DNA from: Planctomycetota bacterium | Lineage (GTDB): Bacteria; Planctomycetota; Planctomycetia; Planctomycetales; Planctomycetaceae | Reading direction: 5' to 3' | Length of the DNA stretch: 64,000 nucleotides | NCBI GenBank assembly: GCA_027623235.1 | Contig: JAQBVJ010000019.1 | Span: forward strand, 1 to 64,000 | Shown here: piece by piece, positions 34,371 to 43,988 of the stretch | Position numbering within the stretch: position 1 is the first letter of the stretch | Layout: every line of letters starts with the position of its first letter | Notes under the pieces: generated by a model | The model's input: the letters and a program-made list of their open reading frames with translations, nothing else | Databases searched by the model: none | What the model was told of the DNA's origin: nothing | Made by a program: the position numbers and the translations under genes

Positions 34371-35009
34371 CTACGGTTTCGAAAGCTGGTTCCAGAGATC
34401 TCCGGAGAACAGATCCATCATTCGGGCGAGTCCGGCGTCGACAAGTTCCTGGCCGCTGATGAAGCGACCGGGACGGATCCACTCGGCGAGCTTTTCTTCC
34501 GGATAGTCGAACAGCCGCGCGAGCAACGTGTCGCTGTCCTTTTCAAGAATCCTGAAATGCCGCGTCCACTCGGCGGCCTCTTCCAGCCGCACATCTTCTT
34601 CGCTGGTCCAGCGGATCGGGTGAAACAGCAAAGTCGAGTGCGGTGTGACGTACCGCGTTTCGCATGCGGCAAACGGAAAGAGCGCAGCGGAAGAACACTC
34701 ACCCGCCACGATGGCCACGGGCTTCAGCCCGCGCAGGCGGATGATCGAGGCCAGAGACAGGCCGACGTAAACGCTGCCGCCGCCAGAGTCGAAATAGATC
34801 GTGCCCCGACTGCCGCGCGGAACTTCGATCAGGCTCGACACCAGCTCGTGCTGCTTCTCAGTGATGTCGCCATTGATCGCCAGTTCCCACTCGCCGTCAC
34901 GTGAGGGCGGGTTGAAGGGTCCGCTGTGGTGCGGCCCGATACTGGCTCCGTGAAGCCGCCTGGGAATCCGTGTTTGAGAATTAGCAGCACGTCGCGTCGA
35001 GCGGTTCAT
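34371..35009 (-). CDS. ClpP/SppA-like serine protease
   Basis: 212 residues from ATG 35009; a longer open frame to 35273 lacks conserved sequence and is not used. The protein has the ClpP-type core: [40 protein letters not shown], then [20 protein letters not shown], where the Ser of GECSSAA (residue 106/107) is the nucleophile position, and [13 protein letters not shown] with His130 as the base. The third residue of the triad is less clear. No signal peptide is seen. Function is probably peptide hydrolysis in the cytoplasm; the usual ClpX/ClpA partner is not nearby. Upstream lies the FHA protein gene, on the same strand with a 196-bp spacer. Confidence 0.8.
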   Translation of the reverse strand: MNRSTRRAANSQTRIPRRLHGASIGPHHSGPFNPPSRDGEWELAINGDITEKQHELVSSLIEVPRGSRGTIYFDSGGGSVYVGLSLASIIRLRGLKPVAIVAGECSSAALFPFAACETRYVTPHSTLLFHPIRWTSEEDVRLEEAAEWTRHFRILEKDSDTLLARLFDYPEEKLAEWIRPGRFISGQELVDAGLARMMDLFSGDLWNQLSKP

Positions 35010-35205
35010 CTGACTGTTCCGAAGGAAAATGACACTGAGTGAGCTGCGAACTGTCAGTGCCGATCGGAAAACTTTCAACCAGGTCGACCAGAACGACCCG
35101 AGGGAACACTTGCCTGGGCGGTCCCGGCCTTCCTGTTTCAACGAATTCGAGGCGGGAGCAATCCGTCCCCGCCTCCTGAAATCTTCAATGGACGCCTGAC
35201 GTTGA

Positions 35206-38118
35206 TTATTCAGAACTCTTCTGGTCGATGACTTCGTCCGGTGTCTGAACATCGCTGGATTTGCGGGATTCACTTTTTGCCTGCCTGGCGTGACGCAGGA
35301 TCGCCCAGCTGTGCCGCATTTCGATTCCGAGTTTCACCGCGAAATAGAGGCTTAGCCCGACGGCCCCCAGCGGCAGCAGCGGGTTGACGTCGAACAGGGC
35401 CGCTGCGATCGCAAAGGCGAGGCAGATCAGACTGGCTCCGGTGAGTGTCAGGATTTCCTGCTTCAACTGCGCCTTGCTCGCCTGAGCCACCGCGGACCGC
35501 GCCGATTGATTGGCGACTTCCCGCAGTGTCGTCAAACTGGCTCGAACGGCGGCGCGATCCTGTTTGTGCTTTGGCTCTTCCGTCAACCACGAACGATCCA
35601 GTGAGTCGCCTTCGTCAGAGACTGAGTCCGCCGTCGGTTGTTTAAGAAATTGCTCGGTGACGAGTCCGGTCGCAGTTGCGGCTTTCTCTTTTTCGGTTTG
35701 ATATTTGGGACGATCGTCTCCTGTCTGCTTTCGGTTTCGAGCGAGCAGCGCTTCCATGTAGTCGCCGATCGAATCGGGATTGTCGTGCTCGCTGTCCCCC
35801 GATCCGGTCGTCGTGGTCACTTCATCTGCTTCGTCGATCGGGGTCGCGTCTTCATCCTCGTCGGCCTGCGTGTCGGTTTCGCTTTGCTGCTGTGTGGAGT
35901 CAACGGCCGGCGCTTCGGCCAGCAACGAACGTTGACTTTCCGATGCGACGGGGGATGCCACTTCGTCTGCAGTCGTTTGCGGCCGCACGCCGGATGCTGG
36001 CCGGCCTTGCGGAAGGTCGAACATCTGCGCGAGCTGAGACCGCAAGTCCTCGACACGACGGTCAGGTTCGACCGATTCTTTCGACGCGGATTTCTCAGCG
36101 CTGTCTGAGGCCGTCGTGTCTTCTTCCGCCTGGTCGGCAGAGTCGTTTTCCTCGGTCTCCTCGAATCGACTGGCAGTCCAGTCGAAGCTCGGCGGGAACT
36201 CCGCGTTCGATTGTTCCTCGACCGCGTCATCGGTTGTCAGGCTCGACTCAAATTCGGTGCCCGTCTCACCGATTTCAAACTCTCCAGCGGATCCGAATTC
36301 GTTCCCGCAGGCGGCCTCCTCTGCGACACTGCCGTCGCCTGATTCGGACAGAGCATCCAGATGCTCAGTTGCAAAATCGAAAGTTGCTTCGATCGAGTCG
36401 TCGGCATCTGCCAGGTCGAGCGACTCCGCGTCGCCACTTTCAACGGATTCGTCTTCGAGGTCCACTTCGAACGATCCGACTCGAACGCCCTGCCAGGCCG
36501 GTTCGCGTTCGGTCACGGTGTCGGTCACGGCGATCGTCGAATTGCCCTGTGAACGACGGTTGGGCAGTTTCGGGACCGGATCGTCGCTGTAACTTTCATC
36601 GTTGGCTTCTCGAATCAGTTCGTCGAGCTGACGAATTGCTTCGTCGCGGGATCGCCTCGCTCCGACAACTTCTCCCAGGGGCGAGTTTCCGCCAGGAACG
36701 GATGCTGTAACTGCTTCGCGAATTTCCGCTTCTTCCTCATCCTCATCCTCTTCCGCGAAGCTGTCCACGACGGTCGACTCTTCTTCGAAGTGTGTCTCGG
36801 CCGCTTCCGCTTCCTCGCTCTGATTGCGAATTCCCAGCTCATCTTTGTGACCCGCCTGGAATGGCTCAAACTCATCCATCAGCTCGCGAAGTTTTGCCCG
36901 TTGTCCGGCGACGTATGAACGCAGAAACTCGTCATCCGTGTCGACCGAACCTGCTGCGTCCGCGGCGATCGCAGAATCGTCTTCTGTGTCGAGTTCTGTC
37001 GCAGGCTCCGTTCTCTGGAAAGCCGGTTCCACTTCAGAAACGGAGTCCTCAGATGCGGCCGCGTATTCGCTGAACTCGTCTGCTGATTCGTTTTCGCCAG
37101 CCGAATTCTCGATTGAATCGACTGAGATTTCCGATTCATGTTCGGACGTCACGTCAGGTTCGTCGGTTGATTGGAACGACGAGGCTTCGTCCGGTTCGCC
37201 CCAGGAACTGTCGTCGCCCCAGGAGTCGTCGTCAGACTCCTGGGCTGCTGTGGCCTGCCACCCGCCGGATCGAGCCCGCTGTCCGTCGAGTTCGATGGCC
37301 TGTAGTTCGAGCACGGCCGCGCGGCCCTGAAGCGACGAGGAAACAGATTCCAGCTGGCGAAGCTGGTACTGCACTCGCAGCGACAACTGTCGCTCGAATC
37401 CGGGATCGCCAGGCGTGAGTTCTTCCTCTTCCAGACCGTCGATGATCTGATCCAGTTTCTGCTGAGCCGCCTCGATTCGCAGATCCTGTCCGGCTTCGTC
37501 CAATCCGAATTCGCCGACTTCCGCGTCGACCGTTTCAACCGGACCAGCTGCTTCGACAGACCGGGCCGTTTGCTGAAGTTCGATAATCTGTGAACGCAGT
37601 CGAGTCATCGTTTCTTCGGATGTTGCCCCTTGTTCGAGGCCAGCCTGGATTCGAACAATCATCTCGTCGAGCCGCTCGACCTCAGAACGACGTCCGGAGA
37701 GTTGCCGATCGAGTTCTTCGACGATGTCTGAGAGTGCCTCAATCTGTCCGATAATCGTGCTGCTTCGCCCAGTCACTTGACCGTCACTTCCGACCGAATC
37801 CGCTCGGCGGATCTGAAAGTCGGCATTGCCCAGCGTCAGTACGTCGCCGTCTCGCAGATATCCTTCGCGCTGCGGACTGCCGTTGACCCGTGTCTGCTCG
37901 CTCCAGGACTTCAGCAGAAGCTGATCGCCGACAACCAGGATCAGGCAGTGTTGAGCGGAGATGCCGGAGCCAGACACGACGATGCGATTGTCATCGCAGG
38001 ATCCGATCGTCCATCGCCCGGATTCGAGTGCGACTGGATCGAGACCGAGCGATGGCTCTGCGACGAGAACCAGGTCTGCAACTTTCGTGCGGGTTTGTGT
38101 GGCCTGAGCAGCAGCCAT
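35206..38118 (-). CDS. FHA-domain protein with long acidic linker and C-terminal membrane helices
   Basis: 970 residues from ATG 38118, which has a GGAG site. An FHA domain lies at about 30-100 ([51 protein letters not shown]) and would bind phosphothreonine peptides. Two coiled-coil-like stretches follow (about 120-190 and about 225-290). Residues about 300-860 are Glu/Asp/Ser-rich low-complexity sequence with no evident domains. Two helices, about 893-915 ([15 protein letters not shown]) and 918-936, make a hairpin at the C-terminus with a basic cytoplasmic end. It is likely anchored at the membrane with a long tethered FHA head. No Ser/Thr kinase is in the window, so the phosphorylating partner is unknown. 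Confidence 0.85.
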   Translation of the reverse strand: MAAAQATQTRTKVADLVLVAEPSLGLDPVALESGRWTIGSCDDNRIVVSGSGISAQHCLILVVGDQLLLKSWSEQTRVNGSPQREGYLRDGDVLTLGNADFQIRRADSVGSDGQVTGRSSTIIGQIEALSDIVEELDRQLSGRRSEVERLDEMIVRIQAGLEQGATSEETMTRLRSQIIELQQTARSVEAAGPVETVDAEVGEFGLDEAGQDLRIEAAQQKLDQIIDGLEEEELTPGDPGFERQLSLRVQYQLRQLESVSSSLQGRAAVLELQAIELDGQRARSGGWQATAAQESDDDSWGDDSSWGEPDEASSFQSTDEPDVTSEHESEISVDSIENSAGENESADEFSEYAAASEDSVSEVEPAFQRTEPATELDTEDDSAIAADAAGSVDTDDEFLRSYVAGQRAKLRELMDEFEPFQAGHKDELGIRNQSEEAEAAETHFEEESTVVDSFAEEDEDEEEAEIREAVTASVPGGNSPLGEVVGARRSRDEAIRQLDELIREANDESYSDDPVPKLPNRRSQGNSTIAVTDTVTEREPAWQGVRVGSFEVDLEDESVESGDAESLDLADADDSIEATFDFATEHLDALSESGDGSVAEEAACGNEFGSAGEFEIGETGTEFESSLTTDDAVEEQSNAEFPPSFDWTASRFEETEENDSADQAEEDTTASDSAEKSASKESVEPDRRVEDLRSQLAQMFDLPQGRPASGVRPQTTADEVASPVASESQRSLLAEAPAVDSTQQQSETDTQADEDEDATPIDEADEVTTTTGSGDSEHDNPDSIGDYMEALLARNRKQTGDDRPKYQTEKEKAATATGLVTEQFLKQPTADSVSDEGDSLDRSWLTEEPKHKQDRAAVRASLTTLREVANQSARSAVAQASKAQLKQEILTLTGASLICLAFAIAAALFDVNPLLPLGAVGLSLYFAVKLGIEMRHSWAILRHARQAKSESRKSSDVQTPDEVIDQKSSE

Positions 38119-39064
38119 AATGGAACTCCAGTGAGCAGGGTGACTCACGTTTTCAGAAAAACGGCTCTCACCGGACAAACGGTGCGGGCAACAGACTCAC
38201 CGGACGCAGCATCGCGCGTTGTGAACCTGTGTTAGAGATATAGCTCAAAGATCAGAATGGGGCGTTGGGTGAGCCGTTCAGAAATGCCCTCCCCGACAGC
38301 CTGGCCTGCCTTGTCCGCAGAATCCGGCGAAGCGTCATCCTGAACAAATTCGCTGGAGTCGACGTAGCCGGAAGAGATTCCACATTTCACCGCTCCTGCC
38401 AGACAGGAACTCAGGCACGGTCAGGAACAGCGCGCATAATTCGGTTGTGTCTGAGTCTTCATGGCTGGCACCAGGTCCTGCGGGCAACCGCTGACCTTCG
38501 TCTTTCGCGCATCGGCAGGACCGACTTCACAGTCGCAACCCGACCGCCGGTCGACGGCGCGGCCATGAAAACCGGAAGAACTGTTGTTTCTGCTTCATCT
38601 GCAAACTTCAGCTCTTCAGGAAAGTTTTCGTCATCGATCGAGTTTCCCACAGACTCTGGTCGAATCAGCGAACATCGATTTCTGTGTTGGCAGAGTCCCG
38701 AGTGAACACGCTGCGAAAGGGTCTTCACACAACGGCAGTCTCGTGGCGAGATTGCTCGGGCTTCTCAGGACGCAGGTCGATGAGACGTGTTCCAGCTACC
38801 TGGCGTGATCGTGACGAGTCGAAAATCCAATCGACCTTGCGATGACACAAATTCCGATCGACATGGTTTCCGAATCGTCTTGTCTGCGATGCGGAAGTGG
38901 TCACCGGAATTCAATCGACAACCTGGCAAAGCAAACGCACTGAGTCGTCCTGCGGGACATCAGTCATGACCTTGCCGGACGGTCGAGGCCAAAGGTTGCC
39001 TGGTCGCTCTTCGGGCACATGTGGATCCGTTGTGCATGGAGGAGAGAATCCCGCGTCTCATCAA
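38119..39064. other. 946-bp region without a confident gene
   Basis: A long divergent stretch between the FHA gene and the small motif protein. Several frames are open (for example 38265-38705 plus, 38459-38728 minus) but neither has a recognisable domain, ribosome site or convincing codon use. It may hold regulatory sequence or a decayed gene. I see no RNA gene, repeat array or riboswitch pattern. Confidence 0.5.
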
Positions 39065-39415
39065 ATGAGGATCCGAATGATGACATTAGATCATGGTCAC
39101 GGTACTGCCGAACTCGTTACTGACAGGCGATCCGGTGGTGCCCGTATCAACCGGCGTGTGTCGACTGTCGACAATCGAACGGAAGAACAGAAACAGGCGA
39201 CAGGCGGCGATCGGCGTAAAGTCGAGCGACGCCGACAGATTGATCCGACCACCTGCGAACGCGACTACTCGTCAGAGGAAATCGACTTCATGGGTGCCAT
39301 GGACGACTACAAACGTCGCAGTGGCCGGCAGTTTCCGACCTGGAGCGAAGTGCTCGAGGTCCTCAGGTCAATGGGCTACCGCAAGGTCGCCGAGCCGAAT
39401 GAAATCAAGCTGTAG
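39065..39415 (+). CDS. Small planctomycete motif protein (YSSEE...[11 protein letters not shown])
   Basis: 116 residues if begun at ATG 39065 (MRIRMMTL); codons 5 and 6 are alternative Met starts and the frame is open further upstream but without conserved sequence. The C-terminal third [20 protein letters not shown] and [19 protein letters not shown] is a pattern I recognise from many small planctomycete proteins of unknown function. The N-terminal half is highly charged ([17 protein letters not shown]). No membrane helix. A rho-independent terminator follows. Confidence 0.8.
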   Translation: MRIRMMTLDHGHGTAELVTDRRSGGARINRRVSTVDNRTEEQKQATGGDRRKVERRRQIDPTTCERDYSSEEIDFMGAMDDYKRRSGRQFPTWSEVLEVLRSMGYRKVAEPNEIKL

Positions 39416-39446
39416 AAGTTTCTGCGAGCTGAGTCGAAACAAAGAC

Positions 39447-39482
39447 ACGGGACGGTGATTCCTCGCCGCCCCGTTTCTTTTT
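39447..39482 (+). terminator. Rho-independent terminator
   Basis: ACGGGACGGTGA, loop TTCC, TCGCCGCCCCGT make a 12-base stem with one mismatch and one G-T wobble, followed by TTCTTTTT. It closes the small motif protein transcript and lies 17 bases ahead of the aspS stop on the other strand. Confidence 0.8.
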
Positions 39483-39499
39483 GCGCGATGCGTTTCGGA

Positions 39500-41269
39500 C
39501 TACTCTTCCGGCAGGTCAACTTTGATCGACAGATCCCGCAACTGCACCGCGTCCACTCTGGACGGCGCGTCGGTCATCAGGTCGGAGGCCTTCTGAGTTT
39601 TCGGGAAGGCGATGACGTCTCGAATATTGTCGTTGGCCAGGAAGATCATGATCCACCGGTCCAGGCCCAGAGCGATGCCGGCGTGCGGTGGGGCTCCGTA
39701 TCGGAGAGCGTTCAGCAGGAAGCCAAACCGCTCTTCCGCTTCTTCCTCTTTGATCCCGATGAAGTCAAAAATTTTCTGCTGCACGATCGGGTCGTGGACG
39801 CGGACACTGCCGCTGGCCGCTTCGTAGCCGTTGCAGACCAGGTCGTACGACTGGGCCCGCATGCTGCCCGGGTCGGTGTCGAACTTGCCCAGGTCCTCGA
39901 CGTTGGGGTAGCAGAACGGGTGATGCTCGGCCTGCCAGCGGTTCTCTTCGGCGCTCCAGGAATAAAGCGGAAACTCAACAACCCACAGGACGTTGACGTC
40001 CATCGGGTCGTAAAGTTTGAGTTCCCTCCCGAGACGCACTCGGAGATTGGCGAGGGCTGCCGACACCACCGCCGGCTGATCGGCCACGAAAAACAGCAGG
40101 TCGCCGTTTTCTCCGTCGAGCTTTTCGATGATCGCCTTCTGCTCGTCCTCTGAGAAGAATTTCGCGATCGGGGAATCGAGCGCTCCTTCTTTGACGCGGA
40201 AAAAGGCGAGCCCTTTCGCTCCGAAATCGCCGACCCAGGCGGTCAGCTCGTCGATCATCTTGCGGCTGTACTTTTCAGCGGCCCCCTTTGCGTTGAGACC
40301 TCGCACCCTGCCGCCGTTTTCGATCGTCTTCTTAAAAACACCGAATCCGCAGCTGGCCGCGATGTCGGAGATGTCCGAAAGCTCCATGCCGAACCGCATG
40401 TCCGGCTTGTCATTCCCAAACCGCTCGACAGCTTCCGCATGAGTCAGCCTCGGCAACGGTAGCTGGATGTCGATTCCTCGAACGGATTTCACCATCGCCG
40501 CGACCAGGCCGTCGATCGTGGTGAGGATGTCTTCCTGCTCGACAAACGACATCTCGACGTCGATCTGAGTGAACTCGGGCTGCCGGTCCGCTCGCAGATC
40601 CTCGTCGCGGAAGCAGCGGGCGATCTGGTAGTAGCGGTCCATGCCGCCGACCATCAGCAGCTGCTTGTAAAGCTGAGGTGACTGCGGCAGCGCGTAGAAC
40701 TCACCGGGATGCACGCGGCTCGGCACGAGGTAATCGCGAGCTCCTTCCGGAGTGCTCTTCCCCATGATTGGCGTTTCGATTTCCAGGAAGTCGAGCGCGT
40801 TGAAGTACTCGCGAGTCGCGTGGCACAACTGATGGCGAAGCTTCATCGCCTCCTGCAGGTGGGGCCGCCGCAGATCGATGTAGCGATACTTGAGCCGCAG
40901 TTCCTCGTTCGGAATGTTGTCGCCCGTCGGCTCGAATGGCGGCGTTTTACTTTTGTTGTGCAGGATGAGTTCCTTCGACCGGACTTCGATCTTGCCCGAA
41001 GGAATTTTCGGATTGACTCGGTCCGCAGGTCGAAGCGAGAGGACGCCGTTTGCCTGGATGACGTCTTCGTTGCGAAGTGTCCCGGCCAGCTGATGAGCCT
41101 CGGCACTGTCTTTCGGATCGAAGACAACCTGAAGCAGGCCGTAGCGGTCACGCAGGTCGATGAAAATCAGCCCGCCGTGGTCCCGGTAGCTGTCGACCCA
41201 ACCGCAGACGCGGACTTGCTGATCGGCATGTTCGGTGGTCAGTTCGCCGCAATGGTGAGAGCGAAGCAC
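39500..41269 (-). CDS. aspS: Aspartyl-tRNA synthetase
   Basis: 589 residues, standard bacterial AspRS length, from a GTG start ([18 protein letters not shown]). OB-fold anticodon-binding domain at 1-130 ([20 protein letters not shown]), class II motif 2 [18 protein letters not shown], the bacterial GAD insertion at about 280-420, and motif 3 [19 protein letters not shown] near the C-terminus, with the terminal [11 protein letters not shown] of bacterial enzymes. It charges tRNA-Asp (possibly also tRNA-Asn if the organism lacks AsnRS). No T-box-like leader is seen. The 431 bases upstream contain the palindrome/tandem repeat cluster. Confidence 0.97.
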   Translation of the reverse strand: MLRSHHCGELTTEHADQQVRVCGWVDSYRDHGGLIFIDLRDRYGLLQVVFDPKDSAEAHQLAGTLRNEDVIQANGVLSLRPADRVNPKIPSGKIEVRSKELILHNKSKTPPFEPTGDNIPNEELRLKYRYIDLRRPHLQEAMKLRHQLCHATREYFNALDFLEIETPIMGKSTPEGARDYLVPSRVHPGEFYALPQSPQLYKQLLMVGGMDRYYQIARCFRDEDLRADRQPEFTQIDVEMSFVEQEDILTTIDGLVAAMVKSVRGIDIQLPLPRLTHAEAVERFGNDKPDMRFGMELSDISDIAASCGFGVFKKTIENGGRVRGLNAKGAAEKYSRKMIDELTAWVGDFGAKGLAFFRVKEGALDSPIAKFFSEDEQKAIIEKLDGENGDLLFFVADQPAVVSAALANLRVRLGRELKLYDPMDVNVLWVVEFPLYSWSAEENRWQAEHHPFCYPNVEDLGKFDTDPGSMRAQSYDLVCNGYEAASGSVRVHDPIVQQKIFDFIGIKEEEAEERFGFLLNALRYGAPPHAGIALGLDRWIMIFLANDNIRDVIAFPKTQKASDLMTDAPSRVDAVQLRDLSIKVDLPEE

Positions 41270-41524
41270 GGTTCGTACCCTGATCGTAAAGGTGTCTGTG
41301 GTCGCGACGAGAGCCCCGGAACAAAGGCTCCGGCCCCGATTGGCCGTTCGTCGCGGTCGAGGAATCTGAGCCAGCGGCAGCCTCGACGAAAAGCGAAGCG
41401 GGTAAGTTAAACGAGCCTGCCGGGAGCCACAACAGCGACTACCTGGCAGCCGCCAGAAGCGGCGGCGGACGAGTCACGTCGCGCGGGATCGGCAGTCCGA
41501 CCGGGACGGAAGATGCGATTGAGT

Positions 41525-41594
41525 TGGAACAGAAGGAACGAAGCAACGCGCAGTCGACTGCGCGTCACTTCGCTGCCTTCGTTCCTTCTGTTCC
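41525..41594. repeat. Long inverted repeat with perfect 20-bp palindromic centre
   Basis: GGAACAGAAGGAACGAAG (41526-41543) pairs with CTTCGTTCCTTCTGTTCC (41577-41594). The middle has ACGCGCAGTCGACTGCGCGT (41546-41565), a perfect 20-base palindrome. The right arm merges into the 9-bp tandem array. Confidence 0.85.
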
Positions 41595-41656
41595 TTCTGT
41601 TCCTTCTGTTCCTTCTGTTCCTTCTGTTCCTTCTGTTCCTTCTGTTCCTTCTGTTC
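41581..41656. repeat. 9-bp tandem repeat, 8 full copies of GTTCCTTCT
   Basis: GTTCCTTCT repeats eight times from 41581 to 41652 with a partial ninth (GTTC). The unit equals the right arm of the adjacent palindrome, so the array probably arose by expansion of that arm through slippage. The minus-strand frames would read Gln-Lys-Glu repeats, but no start, ribosome site or conserved flank supports a gene. Confidence 0.95.
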
Positions 41657-41700
41657 AAAAAATCCGCTGCCTCCGTCGTGAATGCCCGGCGGCCACCTCA

Positions 41701-42963
41701 TCACGACTTGAAAAACGGAGACTCACGAGGAGCCGAGTACTTCACGTCGAGGTGCGGTGTGTTGCCTCCACCATTTTTCAAAGCCTGGATGCACGACTGA
41801 ATAATCCCGCTCGTCAGGAGCGTCCGCTCCACCGGGTACTGAGCCTTGCCGGTCAAAAACATCTTCTCCGCGTTGTGCATCAACGAAGCCGAGTAGGTCA
41901 CGTTCGGAGTTGGCGGCAGATAAAACAACGTCGAAAGCGGCTTCTTCCGGCCCTTGATCTGAGCGGCAAACGTAAAGTCGGTGACGAGCCCGTTGAGCAG
42001 CAGCAGATGCGCGATCGTGCCGTCCCGATACTTGATCCTGTAGTAAATCGGGTCCGTGACCTTCTCGCGGATCTGCTCCTTCGTCGGGTAGCGATGACTG
42101 AAACTCTCCGGCTGAGCCAGCGTCTGGCTGCGCGAAAGACACGCCTCCAGCAGATCGTCCGGCCAGCCGTCGCCCGGCAGCGTGCCCGAGTCCTTCCGCT
42201 TCCACACGTCCGGGCCGCGATAGGCGACGACTTCCTGCACGCCGGTCTCGCCGCCTTTCCTGCGCTCCAGCATCGACTGGATCATCTCCATCGCGTGAAA
42301 GTCGTAAATGTCGATCGGCCCGTTGGCGACGCCCAGAGCTTCGGTCACTTCCGCACCGTACGGCATGTCGACAGACGGCATTCGCCACGTGACCGGCAGT
42401 GACGAGCCCGCCTGAAAAGCAAAGCCGAGCTCCTTTGAGGTCTCGACCATTTCCTTCGCGTAGTCAAAATTCCAGGACAGATGCTTGTCGTTAAAGACCG
42501 GGACCGAGGCTTTGTCTTTGCGAAAGACGTCGGCGATTTGTGAGAACAGTTCGAAGCGCGGGTAAAGCTTCTGCCCGAACTCGTTGACCGGATAACTTCC
42601 GTGCTCGCCAATCAGCAGCACGGCATCGACGTTGAGCTTGTCTCCACCGCAACGCAGCGCTTCGGCGACGGTCGGATAAATCTTGAAGCCGAACTCGTCA
42701 GCACGGCTCTGGCTCAAGTCGCCGGCCGGTCGCTGATCAACGTAGGCGGACACGACCTCCAGGCCAGACTCGTGCCACTCGCCGTCGATCGGGTAGCCGT
42801 GCAGAAACCGCTCGGCCATGTGCCAGGCGTGCGACTTGTAATTCCACAAAGTGGTAACAACGGCCAGGCGTTTTTTCCTCGGCTTTTCCTGAGCCGCGAA
42901 TCCTGTCTGAGTCGCCAGAAGCCCGGCACTCGTAGCGGCGAGGAAATCTCTTCGAGTCAGCAT
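41701..42963 (-). CDS. Tat-exported conserved hypothetical protein
   Basis: 420 residues from ATG 42963 with a twin-arginine signal MLTRRDFLAATSAGLLATQTG. The body contains RLAVVTTLWNYKSHAWHMAE, ADAVLLIGEHGSYPVNEFGQ and FVPVFNDKHLSWNFDYAKEM-like blocks. I know this as a conserved planctomycete secreted family, with Rossmann-like features in the first half, but no named function. It is 54 bp downstream of the E1-like gene on the same strand, so the two may form an operon. Confidence 0.8.
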   Translation of the reverse strand: MLTRRDFLAATSAGLLATQTGFAAQEKPRKKRLAVVTTLWNYKSHAWHMAERFLHGYPIDGEWHESGLEVVSAYVDQRPAGDLSQSRADEFGFKIYPTVAEALRCGGDKLNVDAVLLIGEHGSYPVNEFGQKLYPRFELFSQIADVFRKDKASVPVFNDKHLSWNFDYAKEMVETSKELGFAFQAGSSLPVTWRMPSVDMPYGAEVTEALGVANGPIDIYDFHAMEMIQSMLERRKGGETGVQEVVAYRGPDVWKRKDSGTLPGDGWPDDLLEACLSRSQTLAQPESFSHRYPTKEQIREKVTDPIYYRIKYRDGTIAHLLLLNGLVTDFTFAAQIKGRKKPLSTLFYLPPTPNVTYSASLMHNAEKMFLTGKAQYPVERTLLTSGIIQSCIQALKNGGGNTPHLDVKYSAPRESPFFKS

Positions 42964-43017
42964 TTGTTTCTTCCCTTCAGGCTGGCAACGTCGAACAGGT
43001 TTGCGGCAGGTCAACTT

Positions 43018-43773
43018 TCAAGCCGGTTCGCCACACACGGGGCAGTTCGGTTTTCTTTCAATCGCCAGTTTCGAAAATCGCATCGAACGCAGATCGAACG
43101 TGAGCAGTCGATTGGCCAGCGGCTCACCAAACCCGGCGAGCACCTTAATCGCCTCCATCGCCGCGATGCAGCCCACCGTTCCTGAGACCGCGCCGAAGAC
43201 GGGAAACTCGCGTCTCCATTCGGGCGGCTTTTCGGGAAACAGGCACGACAGGCATGCCGTCTGGCCGGGGATGACTGTCGTGATTTGCGCGTCGAGGTCG
43301 TACATCGCGCACTCGACGATCGGTTTTTTCTGGAGCACGGCCTGGCGGTTCATCGCGAACCGCTCTTCGAACAGCGGCGCACAGTCGACGATCAGGTCCG
43401 CCTCACTGACAAGCCGTTCGGCATTCTCTTCGCTGACGTTTTCGGGGACGGCGACGATCTGCAGCCGCGGGTTGAGTTCCTTCAGACGCTGCTCGGCAGA
43501 CTCGACACGCGGCCGGCCCAGCCAGTCATGAGTCATCAGCAGTTGCCGGTTGAGATCGCTGGGCTTCACGTTGCCGGCGTGGGCGAGGACCAGTTTTCCG
43601 ACTCCGGCCGCAGCGAGCTCATAGGCAACGACGCTGCCGAGCCCGCCGACCCGCGAGACCAGAACCGAAGCTCCTTTCAGCTTCTCCTGGCCAGCCTCGC
43701 GAAAATCGTCGACCCAGATCTGCCATTCGTAGACCGCTCGTTCTTCATCGGTCAAAGGAATCGGGACGGGCAT
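43018..43773 (-). CDS. ThiF/MoeB/HesA-type E1-like enzyme
   Basis: 251 residues from ATG 43773 (MPVPIPLTDEERAVYEWQIW). The ATP-binding loop is RVGGLGS at 41-47 (canonical GxGGLG is slightly altered), the adenylation block KPSDLNRQLL with D73, N74, R75, Q76 follows, and four zinc-binding cysteines are C174/C177 and C244/C247. Such enzymes adenylate the C-terminus of a ubiquitin-like sulphur carrier (ThiS, MoaD). No carrier protein is next to it. A cysteine desulfurase gene, the likely sulphur source, lies 1 kb away on the other strand. The conserved catalytic Cys of ThiF is not clear, so MoeB-like use is the safer guess. Confidence 0.9.
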   Translation of the reverse strand: MPVPIPLTDEERAVYEWQIWVDDFREAGQEKLKGASVLVSRVGGLGSVVAYELAAAGVGKLVLAHAGNVKPSDLNRQLLMTHDWLGRPRVESAEQRLKELNPRLQIVAVPENVSEENAERLVSEADLIVDCAPLFEERFAMNRQAVLQKKPIVECAMYDLDAQITTVIPGQTACLSCLFPEKPPEWRREFPVFGAVSGTVGCIAAMEAIKVLAGFGEPLANRLLTFDLRSMRFSKLAIERKPNCPVCGEPA

Positions 43774-43894
43774 CGGAAATCTTTCGCAAGTGGTTTCAGA
43801 GTTGTGAATTCGCCGTCGCCTCGGGTCACGAGAGCGGCCATTTCGAGGCGGCGGCATTGTGAACGACCGGGCCGCTCACTGCGAGTTTCGTCAA

Positions 43895-43936
43895 CGTTGC
43901 CGCTCGTTGCCGCTCGTTGCCGCTCGTTGCCGCTCG
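43895..43936. repeat. 10-bp tandem repeat, 4 copies of CGTTGCCGCT
   Basis: Four exact units of CGTTGCCGCT run from 43895 to 43934 in the spacer between the divergent E1-like and secreted protein genes. It could affect the promoters by copy-number change. Confidence 0.9.
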
Positions 43937-43988
43937 TCCGCGCGGCCGGTACGATGCCGGCCTGACGCGAACCATTGTGGAGATTCTG

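Larger units (their letters stand above)
41270..41700. other. Spacer with palindrome and 9-bp tandem array
   Basis: A 431-bp region between the starts-side of aspS and the end of the Tat protein gene. It contains the long hairpin and GTTCCTTCT array described separately (41525-41656). The aspS promoter should lie in 41270-41500; I see no clear boxes. Confidence 0.6.

Noticed and set aside
38265-38728. Two open frames (plus 38265-38705, minus 38459-38728) in the gene-poor stretch
   Set aside because: Neither has a ribosome site, signal peptide, domain or convincing codon use; they are left as unannotated sequence.
41407-41704. Minus- and plus-strand frames reading Gln-Lys-Glu or Leu-Phe repeats in the tandem array
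   Set aside because: They are created only by the 9-bp units, with no ribosome site or conserved flanks; best read as a repeat array.
43895-43936. CRISPR-like interpretation of short direct repeats (43.9 and 41.6 kb)
   Set aside because: Units are 9-10 bp with no spacers; they are simple tandem arrays.
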